DNA of 64,000 bases, taken from the NCBI GenBank assembly GCA_028752905.1, contig JAQNBH010000007.1, positions 20,399,938 through 20,463,937 of the forward strand. Direction: 5' to 3'. How positions within the stretch are numbered: position 1 is the first letter of the stretch; each line of letters begins with the position of its first letter. Shown piece after piece: positions 23,216-33,003 of the stretch. The DNA comes from Cladorhizidae sp. MBARI D1340-BT2. Its lineage: Eukaryota > Porifera > Demospongiae > Poecilosclerida > Cladorhizidae. The notes under the pieces are model-generated. The model made no database searches, was not told the DNA's origin, and worked only from the letters and a program-made list of their open reading frames with translations. Both the position numbers and the translations under genes were made by a program.

Positions 23216-23704
23216 ATGCAAGCTACTCACTTTACTGTTGCAGTATACATGCCTACTGTATACCTCTAAGGATTTCAGTGAATTTCTCACAGGCAAGCAT
23301 CAAGATCTTTTTGTGCTGGACATGCCACTATATTATATTACACATGCCTTTACTACTCAGAAACATGATGGCTGCTGACTTTGAAAATCACCACATTCAA
23401 GATCGATAATTAGAATGGATTGTTATCATCTCGCAGCGAAGACACATCGTGCTATGCACCTACATTCTCTATTGGTTGATTCACTAATGGATCACTCCCA
23501 CAGAAAACAGACACCACCAAGGCTAATTATTCTGTAGACATCACAAACTCTGAACCACTGACATGTTAGGAGTGAGGCCAATGAATAATAAACCCAAAAT
23601 TTACTCAATGACAAATCTGATTCTTCTGATATTCCTAGAAAAGGTGCCGAGTCCAAGTGATCTCTTTGAGCTTCAACGTGATGCTGCTCCACAGAGCGTG
23701 CTAG
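23216..23704. other. Mostly non-coding, possible short upstream exon
   Basis: Unique DNA. A plus-strand frame near 23641-23757 reads KVPSPSDLFELQRDAAPQ and overlaps the start of the next exon in another frame. It may be an alternative or frameshifted part of the same gene. Confidence 0.35.
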
Positions 23705-23925
23705 AGCTCTGGGCGTGGCCAAGTTGTCCCCGCCCCGCAATGTCATCTGCCCTCTGATGATGACTTCACACATATGCCATCACTGAACTTACTGGCCTTC
23801 CAAGTGGAGACTTTCCAGGAGCCTCTTGAATATTCACTTGAAGCTACGTACTGTAAAGATGAATATTACCAGCAAAGAATCGGCTCCATCTTGGATACAG
23901 AAGAGGACGATGACGCACAGTCTGG
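23705..23925 (+). CDS. Host gene exon, plus strand
   Basis: Frame open from just after TAG 23702 to TAG at 23933, too short from its ATG to be noticed by length alone. It reads ...LPSDDDFTHMPSLNLLAFQV, then PLEYSLEATYCKDEYYQ and IGSILDTEEDDDAQSG, with clear protein character and an acidic end. A donor GG|GTACAT follows at 23925. A possible next exon starts after actgccag at about 23994 and ends AAACCAAAG|GTACAT at 24049/24050, a basic Ser/Lys-rich piece. Both donors share GTACAT. Family unknown. Confidence 0.45.
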
Positions 23926-24114
23926 GTACATATAGACACACACAAGCCAGAAGGTCTGGCCTGAAAAGAGTTCTTTATAAAGCACACTGCCAGAGAAAGC
24001 AACTCGCACCGAAGCAACGACAAAAAGGCGTCCAAAGCAAAACCAAAGGTACATACTCGCTTGGAAAGTTCGAACCCACAGTGCTAGACAAAACTGGGTG
24101 TCCTTCCAAAGTGA

Positions 24115-25245
24115 ATGTATAACTCGTCTAACAATAGATCAGAACATCCCTGTATCTTGTGGTATAACTCATGATGAGTCTAACAATAGATCAGAATGTC
24201 AACCCTAGATCTTGTAACTCATGATGAGTCTAACAATAAATTAGAATGTCAACCCTAGATCTTGTGGTATAACTCGTGATGAGTCTAACAATAAATCAGA
24301 ATGTCAACCCTAGATCTTGTGGTATAACTCGTGATAAGTCTAACAGTAGATCAGAATGTCAACCCTGTATCTTGTGGTATAACTCGTGATGAGTCTAACA
24401 ATAGATCAGAATGTCAACCGTAGATCTTGTGGTGTAACTCATGATGAGTCTAACAATAAATCAGAATGTCAACCCTAGATCTTGTGGTATAACTCATGAT
24501 GAGTCTAACAGTAGATCAGAATGTCAACCCTAGATCTTGTGGTATAACTCGTGATGAGTCTAACAATAAATCAGAATGTCAACCCTAGATCTTGTGGTAT
24601 AACTCGTGATGAGTCTAACAATAGATCAGAATGTCAACCCTAGATCTTGTGGTATAACTCGATGATGAGTCTAACAATAGATCAGAATGTCAACCCTAGA
24701 TCTTGTGGTATAACTCGTGATGAGTCTAACAATAAATCAGAATGTCAACCCTAGATCTTGTGGTATAACTCGTGATAAGTCTAACAGTAGATCAGAATGT
24801 CAACCCTGTATCTTGTGGTATAACTCGTGATGAGTCTAACAATAAATCAGAATGTCAACCCTAGATCTTGTGGTATAACTCGTGATAAGTCTAACAGTAG
24901 ATCAGAATGTCAACCCTGTATCTTGTGGTATAACTCATGATGAGTCTAACAATAGATCAGAATGTCAACCCTAGATCTTGTGGTATAACTCATGATGAGT
25001 CTAACAATAGATCAGAATGTCAACCCTAGATCTTGTGGTATAACTCGTGATGAGTCTAACAATAGATCAGAATGTCAACCCTAGATCTTGTGGTATAACT
25101 CGTGATGAGTCTAACAATAGATCAGAATGTCAACCCGAGATCTTGTGGTATAACTCGTGATGAGTCTAACAATAGATCAGAATATCAACCCTAGATCTTG
25201 TGGTATAACTCGTGATGAGTCTAACAATAACATGATTAGAATGTC
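24115..25245. repeat. 55-bp tandem array, ~20 copies
   Basis: Unit of 55 bp containing gtctaacaatagatcagaat, gtcaaccctagatcttgtgg and tataactcgtgatga. Variants aataaatc, agtagatc and ctgtatctt cluster in alternating blocks. Confidence 0.97.
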
Positions 25246-25328
25246 AACCCTATATCTCGTGCTACATCCTGCTGTTGTGTGAATTGCTGTGAACCACAAC
25301 ATCCTCCTGAATCAGCCTGAATCAGCAC

Positions 25329-26395
25329 ATGCTTTTCCATTTCTTTCCCATTTCCTCCGAAACTAAAGAAATATTCTACGAGCTATTTCGAAAGGGACAC
25401 ACTTCTTCATCTGCTTTTTGTGAAACCATGGAGGTGAAGACCAAACCTTACTCATAGATGGGTGGAACAAGTTATCCTACAAAGCCTGATTGATTTAAAC
25501 CAACTAATGTATACATCAGTGACAGAAGAAAGAGCTTGCTGGGATGCTGGTGGTACGCTGCTGTTTGACAGGCGACAAACAGAGATTGAAGCTTGTAGTG
25601 ACAAGTGTGGTGAACTTGGAGGAAAAGCTTAAAGCTTCAGACAGTGTTAAGAGTGGAACATGCGGACTCAGACATCTGTGAACCAATCATGGAATCCTTA
25701 TGGTTAAGAAACAAGTTCAAAGGTAAAAATTAATGACCTTTGCAATTTGCACCCTTTAGCGTCACGAGTTCATAAGCACCTTCAACAAGCAGAAGAAGTG
25801 ATTCTACATCAGCTCTAGCCGGTTCAACACTTCCCTGTCTGTCCTCTCAACCCGTCATCCACCGGGTGGAATGCCTGGAGCTGTAACGTCACATGGGATG
25901 ACCAAAAGAAACACTCATACTAGGACTATGTCTTCTGAAAGGCTTGGGATGCATTCCAGGATCGTGGAAAGGAAGAGATGACCTATTGGTAGCCATGAGA
26001 GCTGAGTCACTTGCCGAAGGTATGTACTCCATTCTGTAGGGCCTGCTACACACGCACCCATTCCTGTGAACATTTCACTCTACGCAGGAAAAGTGGACGT
26101 GATTGATCGACGGACAACATCAAATTGCAAACACTTCTTATTATGGAAACACAACAGTCACATGGTCTACGCTGAAACAGAGTCCACTGCCTCGTCTACG
26201 CAGGGAATTCCAGACGTGTGATGTTGTGAGGAGATCCTCGCATCATCTTGCTTGCATCCCAGTGGGATCCACGACGAGGAGTTGGCTGTATGCCATCTAC
26301 GGCATATTCTTGTGAGAGGAGACCAAACAAATAATTATGCTGAAGCTGGTGTACAAATCTTGAAGGTTGTCGTGATCAGTCCTAGTATACAGCCT
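25329..26395 (+). pseudogene. Decayed MULE-like (SWIM-type) transposase gene
   Basis: Several plus-strand pieces in different frames align in order with the MULE-related proteins common in invertebrate genomes. 25365-25457 gives KEIFYELFRKGHTSSSAF (family: '..ELF..GHSPSSA'). 25820-25900 gives RHPPGGMPGAVTS (family: 'THSP.GGLPLG..ITS'). About 26150-26190 gives HNSHMVYAETEST (family: 'F..MVYAETE'). 26267-26375 gives DEELAVCHLRHILVRGD then QTNNYAEAGVQILK (family: 'WA.CYR..LL.RGN.TNNY.EA..RILKD'). The order and the TNNYAEA motif are the strongest clues. Stops and frameshifts between pieces, and truncation by the 83-bp array immediately after ILK, show it is dead. One GT..AG pair (26017-26085) may be a real intron. 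Confidence 0.65.
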
Positions 26396-27205
26396 AGTTC
26401 TGATGTTCAGCTATGTTACCTAGTGTCTGGAGTGGGAGTACACCAGCGAGGCTCATGATCAGTCCTAGTGTACAGCCTAGTTCTGATGTTCAGCTATGTT
26501 ACCCAGTGTCTGGAGTGGGAGTACACCAGCGAGGCTCATGATCAGTCCTAGTGTACAGCCTAGTTCTGATATTCAGCTATGTTACCTAGTGTCTGGAGTG
26601 GGAGTACACCAGCGAGGCTCATGATCAGTCCTAGTGTACAGCCTAGTTCTGATGTTCAGCTATGTTACCCAGTGTCTGGAGTGGGAGTACACCAGCGAGG
26701 CTCATGATCAGTCCTAGTGTACAGCCTAGTTCTGATATTCAGCTATGTTACCTAGTGTCTGGAGTGGGAGTACACCAGCGAGGCTCATGATCAGTCCTAG
26801 TGTACAGCCTAGTTCTGATGTTCAGCTATGTTACCTAGTGTCTGGAGTGGGAGTACACCAGCGAGGCTCATGATCAGTCCTAGTGTACAGCCCAGTTCTG
26901 ATGTTCAGCTATGTTACCCAGTGTCTGGAGTGGGACTACACCAGCGAGGCTCATGATCAGTCCTAGTGTACAGCCTAGTTCTGATGTTCAGCTATGTTAC
27001 CCAGTGTCTGGAGTGGGAGTACACCAGCGAGGCTCATGATCAGTCCTAGTGTACAGCCTAGTTCTGATGTTCAGCTATGTTACCTAGTGTCTGGAGTGGG
27101 AGTACACCAGCGAGGCTCATGATCAGTCCTAGTGTACAGCCTAGTTCTGATGTTCAGCTATGTTACCTAGTGTCTGGAGTGGGAGTACACCAGCGTGGCT
27201 CATAG
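26360..27205. repeat. 83-bp tandem array, ~10 copies
   Basis: Very homogeneous unit (83 bp) with catgatcagtcctagtgtac, ctgatgttcagctatgttac and gagtgggagtacaccagcga. It begins exactly at the end of the MULE-like reading frame. 27206-27540 beyond it holds no recognised gene. Confidence 0.97.
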
Positions 27206-27540
27206 CAGACATGGCCCCCATACTTGTCTTCAGTTTCAAGGGATGAGGTGCTCTGGATACCTTCCTTGTGTGCAGTCAACCTGTGCATGGAGCAGAAGTT
27301 GTGAAGCTTGTAGCATGCAGCTGTTATGCTGTCAAGATGGCTCTCTGTATTTTCAATAAGAAGCTGCTGTGAAACATCCTATGCCAAATGTCCATTGATA
27401 CCAACACTCCACCAAATGTCAAGATAAACTTAAGCATTGGTTGTAGTTAGGTCTAGTGAGGTACAGGATCCCAACTTCTATTCGTCCCTCCACCAAAAGC
27501 ATCTGAAAGTGCTGTTCCCATACTGTCCTCCCATCTGACC

Positions 27541-27728
27541 AGATTTGTCCTGCCCCACCTGCTTGACTGGTACTGCCTGGGACCTACTGCAATCAGCAGC
27601 AAATATTGACACTATAGATGATGAAACTAACAGCACTGAAAGTGGTGCCATACTGAACATCTTCTCAAGAGTTCTCTGAGGACATAACCTCAAAAGTCGA
27701 GGAAGAGAATGCAAATGTTCCTAAGAAG
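27541..27728 (+). CDS. Candidate exon(s) before the 27-bp array
   Basis: After the pyrimidine-rich acceptor tcctcccatctgaccag, a frame reads ANIDTIDDETNSTESGAILN to TGA near 27680. Another acceptor (acatcttctcaag) opens EFSEDITSKVEEENANVPKK ending at AAG|GTATCA. Both are plausible exons but frames do not join cleanly with the exon at 28407, so the gene model is unresolved. A minus-strand frame here (27478-27714) with a hydrophobic stretch is an alternative. Confidence 0.3.
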
Positions 27729-27731
27729 GTA

Positions 27732-28378
27732 TCAGGACCTCACCAAAGGTGGGGCATATCAGGACCTCACCAAGGGTGGGGCACATCAGGACCTCACCAA
27801 GGGTGGGGCATATCAGGACCTCACCAAGGGTGGGGCACATCAGGACCTCACCAAGGGTGGGGCACATCAGGACCTCACCAAGGGTGGGGCACATCAGGAC
27901 CTCACCAAGGGTGGACCTCACCAAGGGTGGGGCATATCAGGACATCACCAAGGGTGGGGCACATCAGGACCTCACCAAGGGTGGGGCACATCAGGACCTC
28001 ACCAAGGGTGGGGCACATCAGAACCTCAACAAGGGTGGGGCACATCAGAACCTCACCAAGGGTGGGGCACATCAGGACCTCACCAAGGGTGGGGCGTATC
28101 AGGACCTCACCAAGGGTGGGGCATATCAGGACCTCACCAAGGGTGGGGCACATCAGGACTTCACCAAGGGTGGGGCGTATCAGGACCTCACCAAGGGTGG
28201 GGCATATCAGGACCTCACCAAGGGTGGGGCACATCAGGACCTCACCAAGGGTGGGGCGTATCAGGACCTCACCAAGGGTGGGGCATATCAGGACCTCACC
28301 AAGGGTGGGGCACATCAGGACCTCACCAAGGGTGGGGCGTATCAGGACCTCACCAAGGGTGGGGCGTATCAGAACGCA
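27732..28378. repeat. 27-bp tandem array, ~24 copies
   Basis: Unit of 27 bp with aggacctcaccaagggtggg and gcacatc. The period is divisible by three, so three plus and one minus frame stay open; 274-279-codon frames result. Third-member variants (gcgtatc, gcatatc, gcacatc) recur in a fixed order of three in the second half, i.e. an 81-bp higher-order unit. Confidence 0.95.
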
Positions 28379-28406
28379 AGGTCACCAAGAACTCCTCATA
28401 TTTCAG

Positions 28407-28588
28407 ATGGGCGTTTGTTTGGCAGGCATGTACATGCACTGAAAGAAGAATTCCAGTTAATGCCCAAGGAGCAGGCTGTAGGCATAAAAATGTTTCAAGA
28501 GGAAAGGCAAGCTCCAACTTGGAAGACCACTGAGGAATATGAAATTTGCCCTGTATCCTACTTCTCGATTGTACATGCCAAGCCCTAG
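28407..28588 (+). CDS. Terminal exon after the 27-bp array
   Basis: Acceptor actcctcatatttcag ends at 28406. The frame that follows reads GRLFGRHVHALKEEFQLM, then PKEQAVGIKMFQEERQAP, TWKTTEEYEICPVSYFS and IVHAKP, stopping at TAG 28586. It enters in phase 1. The same frame is open through the minisatellite, so the array could be coding, but a splice into this exon is the simpler reading. The peptide is protein-like; family unknown. 28589-28654 downstream is non-coding. Confidence 0.45.
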
Positions 28589-28654
28589 GCAAGCACCTGC
28601 ACACCTAGTACACTCTTCACAAGACAGCAAATCCAAGCAACTAAAATGCTGGCA

Positions 28655-29465
28655 CCAATAGATATACTAGTAATACACCAATAGATATACTGGTAATATA
28701 CCAATAGCTATACTAGTAATACACTAATAGCTACACTAGTAATACACCAATAGCTAAACTGGTAATATACCAATAGCTATACTAGTAATACACCAATAGC
28801 TATACTAGTAATACACTAATAGCTACACTAGTAATACACCAATAGCTATACTAGTAATACACCAATAGATATACTAGAAATTCACCAATAGATATACTAG
28901 TAATACACCAATAGCTATACTAGTAATACACCAATAGCTATACTAGTAATACACTAATAGCTATACTAGTAATACACCAATAGATATACTAGTAATAGCT
29001 ATACTAGTAATACACCAATAGATATACTAGTAATACACCAATAGCTATACTAGTAATACACCAATAGCTATACTAGTAATACACCAATAGCTATACTAGT
29101 AATACACCAATAGCTATACTAGTAATACACCAATAGCTATACTAGTAATACACCAATAGCTATACTAGTAATACACCAATAGCTATACTAGTAATACACC
29201 AATAGATATACTAGTAATACACCAATAGCTATACTAGTAATACACCAATAGTAATACACCAATAGCTATAATACACTAATAGCTATACTAGTAATACACC
29301 AATAGCTATACTAGTAATACACCAATAGCTACACTAGTAATACACCAATAGCTATACTAGTAATACACCAATAGCTATACTAGTAATACACCAATAGCTA
29401 TACTAGTAATACACCAATAGCTAAACTAGTAATACACCAATAGCTATACTACTAATACACCAATA
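28655..29465. repeat. 23-bp tandem array, ~35 copies
   Basis: Unit aatacaccaatagctata followed by ctagt (23 bp). Variants agatata, agctaca, agctaaa and acactaat. It abuts the 54-bp array without a spacer. Confidence 0.96.
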
Positions 29466-29669
29466 CATGTGCCCTGCCTAGTCCTAGATCACTGGAAAGA
29501 GCATAGTGGGCACTTACTACATGTGTCCTGCCTAGTCCTAGATCACTGGAAAGAGCATAGTGGGCACTTGCTACATGCGCCCTGCCTAATACTAGACCAC
29601 TGGAAAGAGCATAGTGGGCACTTGCTACATGTGCCCTGCCTAATACTAGACCACTGGAAAGAGCATAGT
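29466..29669. repeat. 54-bp satellite, left part (~4 copies)
   Basis: Same unit as the array at 33004-35985: contains tgcctagtcctagatcactg, gaaagagcatagtgggcact and tgctacatgt. The array is split by the transposon at 29670-33000, and the break falls inside gagcatagtgggc. Confidence 0.97.
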
Positions 29670-29960
29670 TAGTATCCTAAAATTAGCCATATTTAGATCC
29701 AATCTAAGAAATAATTTTAAACAAGCTGGTTTCAACTGATTTTGGTAAGTATGGGTGTCAAGACTCACCAAAAAAAAGTAAGGTGGGGTAGGGGGTGGGG
29801 AAAACTTTTGGGGGGTCAAAAGGTCATCGATCGCCCCAAAATTGTAAAACATTGTATCTCGACAACTAAATACCCAACATTTTTTATCTTGGTGTCAAAA
29901 TGCTCAGAATTGTACCATGATGATGCACAAAAAATCTGGGATCCTTTAGGACCAACTCTT
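29670..29960 (+). repeat. Left terminal inverted repeat
   Basis: Pairs with 32710-33000. Starts TAGTATCC. Best conserved from the ttttaaacaagctggtttca block through the G-rich gtaaggtggggtagggggtg block, then patchy similarity. Confidence 0.8.
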
Positions 29961-29991
29961 GAGAGATGTTTGTGGGTGTTATCTGTATTGA

Positions 29992-30177
29992 GAGTAGTTG
30001 TGGCTTGTGGTCAGGTTTGCTTAGAAACCTGCAGGATCTTGCACAAAACCTGCATGATCCTGCCCAGCTTGCACCCTTTGATGGGAGTAGTTGTGGCTTG
30101 TGGTCAGGTTTGCTTAGAAACCTGCAGGATCTTGCACAAAACCTGCATGATCCTGCCCAGCTTGCACCCTTTGATGG
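29992..30177 (+). repeat. 93-bp direct duplication upstream of TATA
   Basis: Two virtually identical copies (29992-30084 and 30085-30177), and the start of a third (30178-30200). Each contains the inverted words GCAGGATC and GATCCTGC about 17 bp apart, able to form a hairpin. Placed 55-240 bp before the TATA box, so a regulatory or transposase-binding repeat is plausible. Confidence 0.9.
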
Positions 30178-30231
30178 GAGTTGGTGGTTTGTGCAGGATT
30201 CTCCAAGAACATTATGTGTGCTGCGTTTGTC

Positions 30232-30239
30232 TATAAAAG
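30232..30239 (+). promoter_or_regulatory. TATA box of the transposon gene
   Basis: TATAAAAG at 30232, 54 nt before the ATG at 30286. A start site about 30 nt downstream would leave a leader of roughly 25 nt and makes 30286 the first ATG, excluding the in-frame upstream ATG at 30181. Confidence 0.65.
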
Positions 30240-30285
30240 GACTAGACATTGGCATAAGGTTGGTATCTTACTCCATTCGAGCAAA

Positions 30286-32539
30286 ATGGAAAGGAGGTGT
30301 GAGATTTGTACTGAGGACTCATCAGAAGCAGGAAAGCTACAGAAGTTGTACACTAAGGGCTATGAGAACCTAATTGAGCATTGTAGACATATCAGCGACT
30401 CTTCCTTGTTAGAGCGATTGGAAAGAAAATGGACTAGCAACATTCCTATGACCGTCCATCAAAGATGCAGAGCCCTTTTCATGCAAAAGGAGCCTGATGT
30501 TGAAGAACAGGAGCATGAACCACGCCCTAAACGTCAAAAAGTGTCACAATCTGTAAATGACGATAATGGTAAGAGTCACTTGAATTTCCCATAATCTTAT
30601 TGCAATCCCCTACATAACATGCATACAATATACTGTTGATTTGGCTAACTTAGTCCAGATAATAATTTCAGACCGGGGTCCTACACGATTTCCGTACAGT
30701 GAAAGATGTATCATCTGCAATGAGGACATCCATTTTGACGAAAGACATCCTGCCAGACAGCAGACCATACGTCAGGCATCAACTATCACACTTAAGACAT
30801 CACTTCTGAGAATAGCAAGTGCAAGAAAAGATAGTCTTGGAATGGCTGTCCAAGGACGCTTGGAAGGCATTGCAGATCTTGTAGCAGAAGAGGCTGTCTA
30901 TCATTGCAAATGCTACTGCACCCTGTATGATGTACCAGGTCGACGTAATGTTAGTAAAATTGCTAGAGTATGTATACCATAATTAATTATTCCAAAAAAA
31001 CTTTATTTTCAGAAATCTGGAAGGCCTGTGGATGGTTCTAAGGAAAATGCCTTCTACAAGCTCTGCGGGTGGTTTGACAGTGAAATGGAGAGTGGTGTTT
31101 ACACTGTAAGCCAATTGCAAGAGCAAATGAAGATATTAGTAGGTGATGATGACCTTCCAGTGTATCATGAGAAATATTTGAAACAAGCACTCGAGAGGCA
31201 CTATGGTAATAGTATATTCATTACAAATCAAAAACATAGGAAGGATGTTGTCTGCTTTAGGAACTGCACGGCAGATATCACCAGAGACTACCACAAGAAG
31301 ATGGAAACAGGTAATGAAGACGAGAAAAAGAAAGCCATCATTAAAATGGCTGCTTTGCTCATTATGAATGACATAAAGTGTCTTAACTTCAGCAAAGAGG
31401 AATTTCCCTCGCTTATAGAAATGACATCCCATTATGAGCTACCAGAATCTCTTGAACTGCTGTTAACATGTTTAATGCCGCATTCATCAGCCAGGAGAAA
31501 TGTTGCAGGGCAAAATATTATATCTTCACAACGCCCAAGATCATCCAAGATGCCTTTCCAGCTCGGCATGAGCTTATGCCTTGATCATAAGTTCGGTTCA
31601 GATCAGCTGATTAACATCATGCACAGCATTGGCATATGTGAAAGTCCAAAAGAGGGTACGGACTACAAGTACACATACATTGACTCGACTAATAACACAC
31701 ATGCAGCATCAATGGCAGTACTGGAGAAGCAGATTGAGCAGCACATTGGTGACAACATGGACCATGATTTGATAACCTTAGATGGAAAGTCAGGGTTTCA
31801 TGCCATGGGACTTATCAAAGTCACCACACCAGAAAATGCCAATCAACTTGAAATTGATGAGAATAGGAAGATGCAGCGAAAACCAATTGTAAAGAATGAA
31901 ACTCTTTCAAATATGGAAGGTTTGCAACATTATGTGTACCAACCAACAAATGCTCTACTGGAAACTAAGCTAATAAAGTATGAAGAACTTCTGCAAGAAA
32001 TACCTGAAAGATCCATTCCAATAGATATAGCTGTTAAAGACTGGTACATTGGATGGGTAGAAGGAAGATCCCTTCATCCAAATTTCATGGGGTTTATGCA
32101 TCAGAAATACAATGGACTAACATTGAAATCTTCCATTGAGTTTCTGCGCATCATCAATGCAAATCCGAATGACATGCAGACAATATACACCACAATCATG
32201 AGAGCTATCAAAGGAACGCATGAATCCCCAGCAATCATAACTTTCGACCTTCCTCTGTTCATAAACACCACTGTTCTTAAGCCAATTGGAAGAGGATGGG
32301 AGTTAGATAGCAATGGAAAACTCAGACCGAAGATGCTGTCCATTCCTATTGCCCCAGACAACCTTCTGAAAGGAATTTGCTGCAACTACAAGGAAGGGGA
32401 GAGGCAGTGCCAAACCATGAAATGCAGCTGCATGAGAGCTGGCATGTCATGTGTTTCTGCATGTGGTGTGTGCTGTGGACACTGTTCTAATGGAGCAGAT
32501 GTAGAGGAACTTGGTAGCGATGAAGAGGAAAATGACTAA
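30286..32539 (+). CDS. Putative transposase, 701 aa, three exons, novel family
   Basis: Exons 30286-30568, 30672-30967 and 31013-32539 join in frame (2106 nt). Splice sites are AATG|GTAAGA..atttcag|ACC (103-nt intron) and AGA|GTATGT..tattttcag|AAA (45-nt intron). Start ATG context is gcaaaATGg. Residues 1-94: C5-x2-C8 and H58-x2-C61, a possible zinc site, then a basic RPKRQK at 80-85. Residues 95-193: a second C107-x2-C110 and YHCKCYC at 171-177. The rest is a largely helical body with conserved-looking DWYIGWVEGRSLHP and AIITFDLPLF (Asp about 605). C-terminus: ten Cys between 649 and 684 (C-x4-C-x-C-x6-C-x3-C-x2-CC-x2-C), like a tesmin/TSO1 CXC-type DNA-binding cluster, then an acidic tail. 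Similar Cys-tailed uncharacterised proteins occur in invertebrate genomes (recalled). No stop or frameshift. Role as transposase is inferred from position. Confidence 0.8.
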
Positions 32540-32709
32540 ATATGTTATAGCTATGCTGTAATCAGTATGTCAATTATTTGTTTACTACTTGATTCTTTGC
32601 ACTTGATTCTTTGATGCATTGTTTGACACCATGCAGCTTCAAAATTATATGATACATAATAATATTATGCCATGTCAATGACACTTTTTGACCTTTGACC
32701 TCACATTTG

Positions 32710-33000
32710 GAGGTCAAGGTTTGGTAACTAAGGGTCCAAAAAAATTTGGGGGGCCCTTCTTGCATAATTCTGTGCATTTTGACACCAGGATCAACCACAT
32801 GACCTTGTTTTGTTACCGAGATACAAGTTTAAGTGATTTAGGCCGGGGATAAATGACCTTTAACCCCAGAAAAAGTTTTCCCCACCCCCTACCCCACCTT
32901 ACTTTTTTTTGGTAAATCTTGACACCCATACCTACTAAAATCAGTTGAAACCAGCTTGTTTAAAATTATTTTCTAGTTGAGATTTAAGTTAGGGATACTA
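32710..33000 (-). repeat. Right terminal inverted repeat
   Basis: Reverse complement partner of 29670-29960, ending GGATACTA. 32540-32709 between the stop codon and this repeat is AT-rich 3' flank without a clear AATAAA. Confidence 0.8.
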
Positions 33001-33003
33001 AGT

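Larger units (their letters stand above)
29670..33000 (+). mobile_element. Unclassified DNA transposon, apparently intact
   Basis: A 3331-bp insertion splits the 54-bp satellite. The left junction reads gagcatagt|TAGTATCC and the right GGATACTA|agtgggcac. The uninterrupted unit reads gagcatagtgggcac, so the insertion duplicated AGT (29667-29669 and 33001-33003). The ends are long imperfect inverted repeats. A strongly matching block (aataattttaaacaagctgg ... aaaaaagtaaggtgggg) covers about 29715-29815 and 32860-32955. Weaker similarity (tgtatctcg..., cttggtgtcaaaatgc) reaches about 290 bp inward. Inside are a duplicated 93-bp promoter-proximal repeat, a TATA box and one three-exon gene without disruptions. 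The 3-bp duplication occurs in CACTA and PIF/Harbinger elements, but neither the ends nor the protein match them as I know them. Confidence 0.85.

Noticed and set aside
22147..23409. 420-codon plus ORF as a gene
   Set aside because: Most of it is the CA-rich 28-32-bp array, and all three plus frames are equally open. The unique ends lack start context, domain or splice support.
24060..24090. tRNA T-arm-like GTTCGAACCC
   Set aside because: No matching acceptor stem, D-arm or anticodon arm upstream; it lies in a coding-like or intronic stretch.
27709..28533. 274-codon ORF in the 27-bp array as a secreted repeat protein
   Set aside because: Competing frames are equally open and there is no signal peptide. 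Only the exon at 28407-28588 has independent coding character.
29742..30236. 164-codon plus ORF upstream of the transposon gene
   Set aside because: It runs through the terminal repeat and the 93-bp duplication, ends before the coding exon, and lies upstream of the TATA box.
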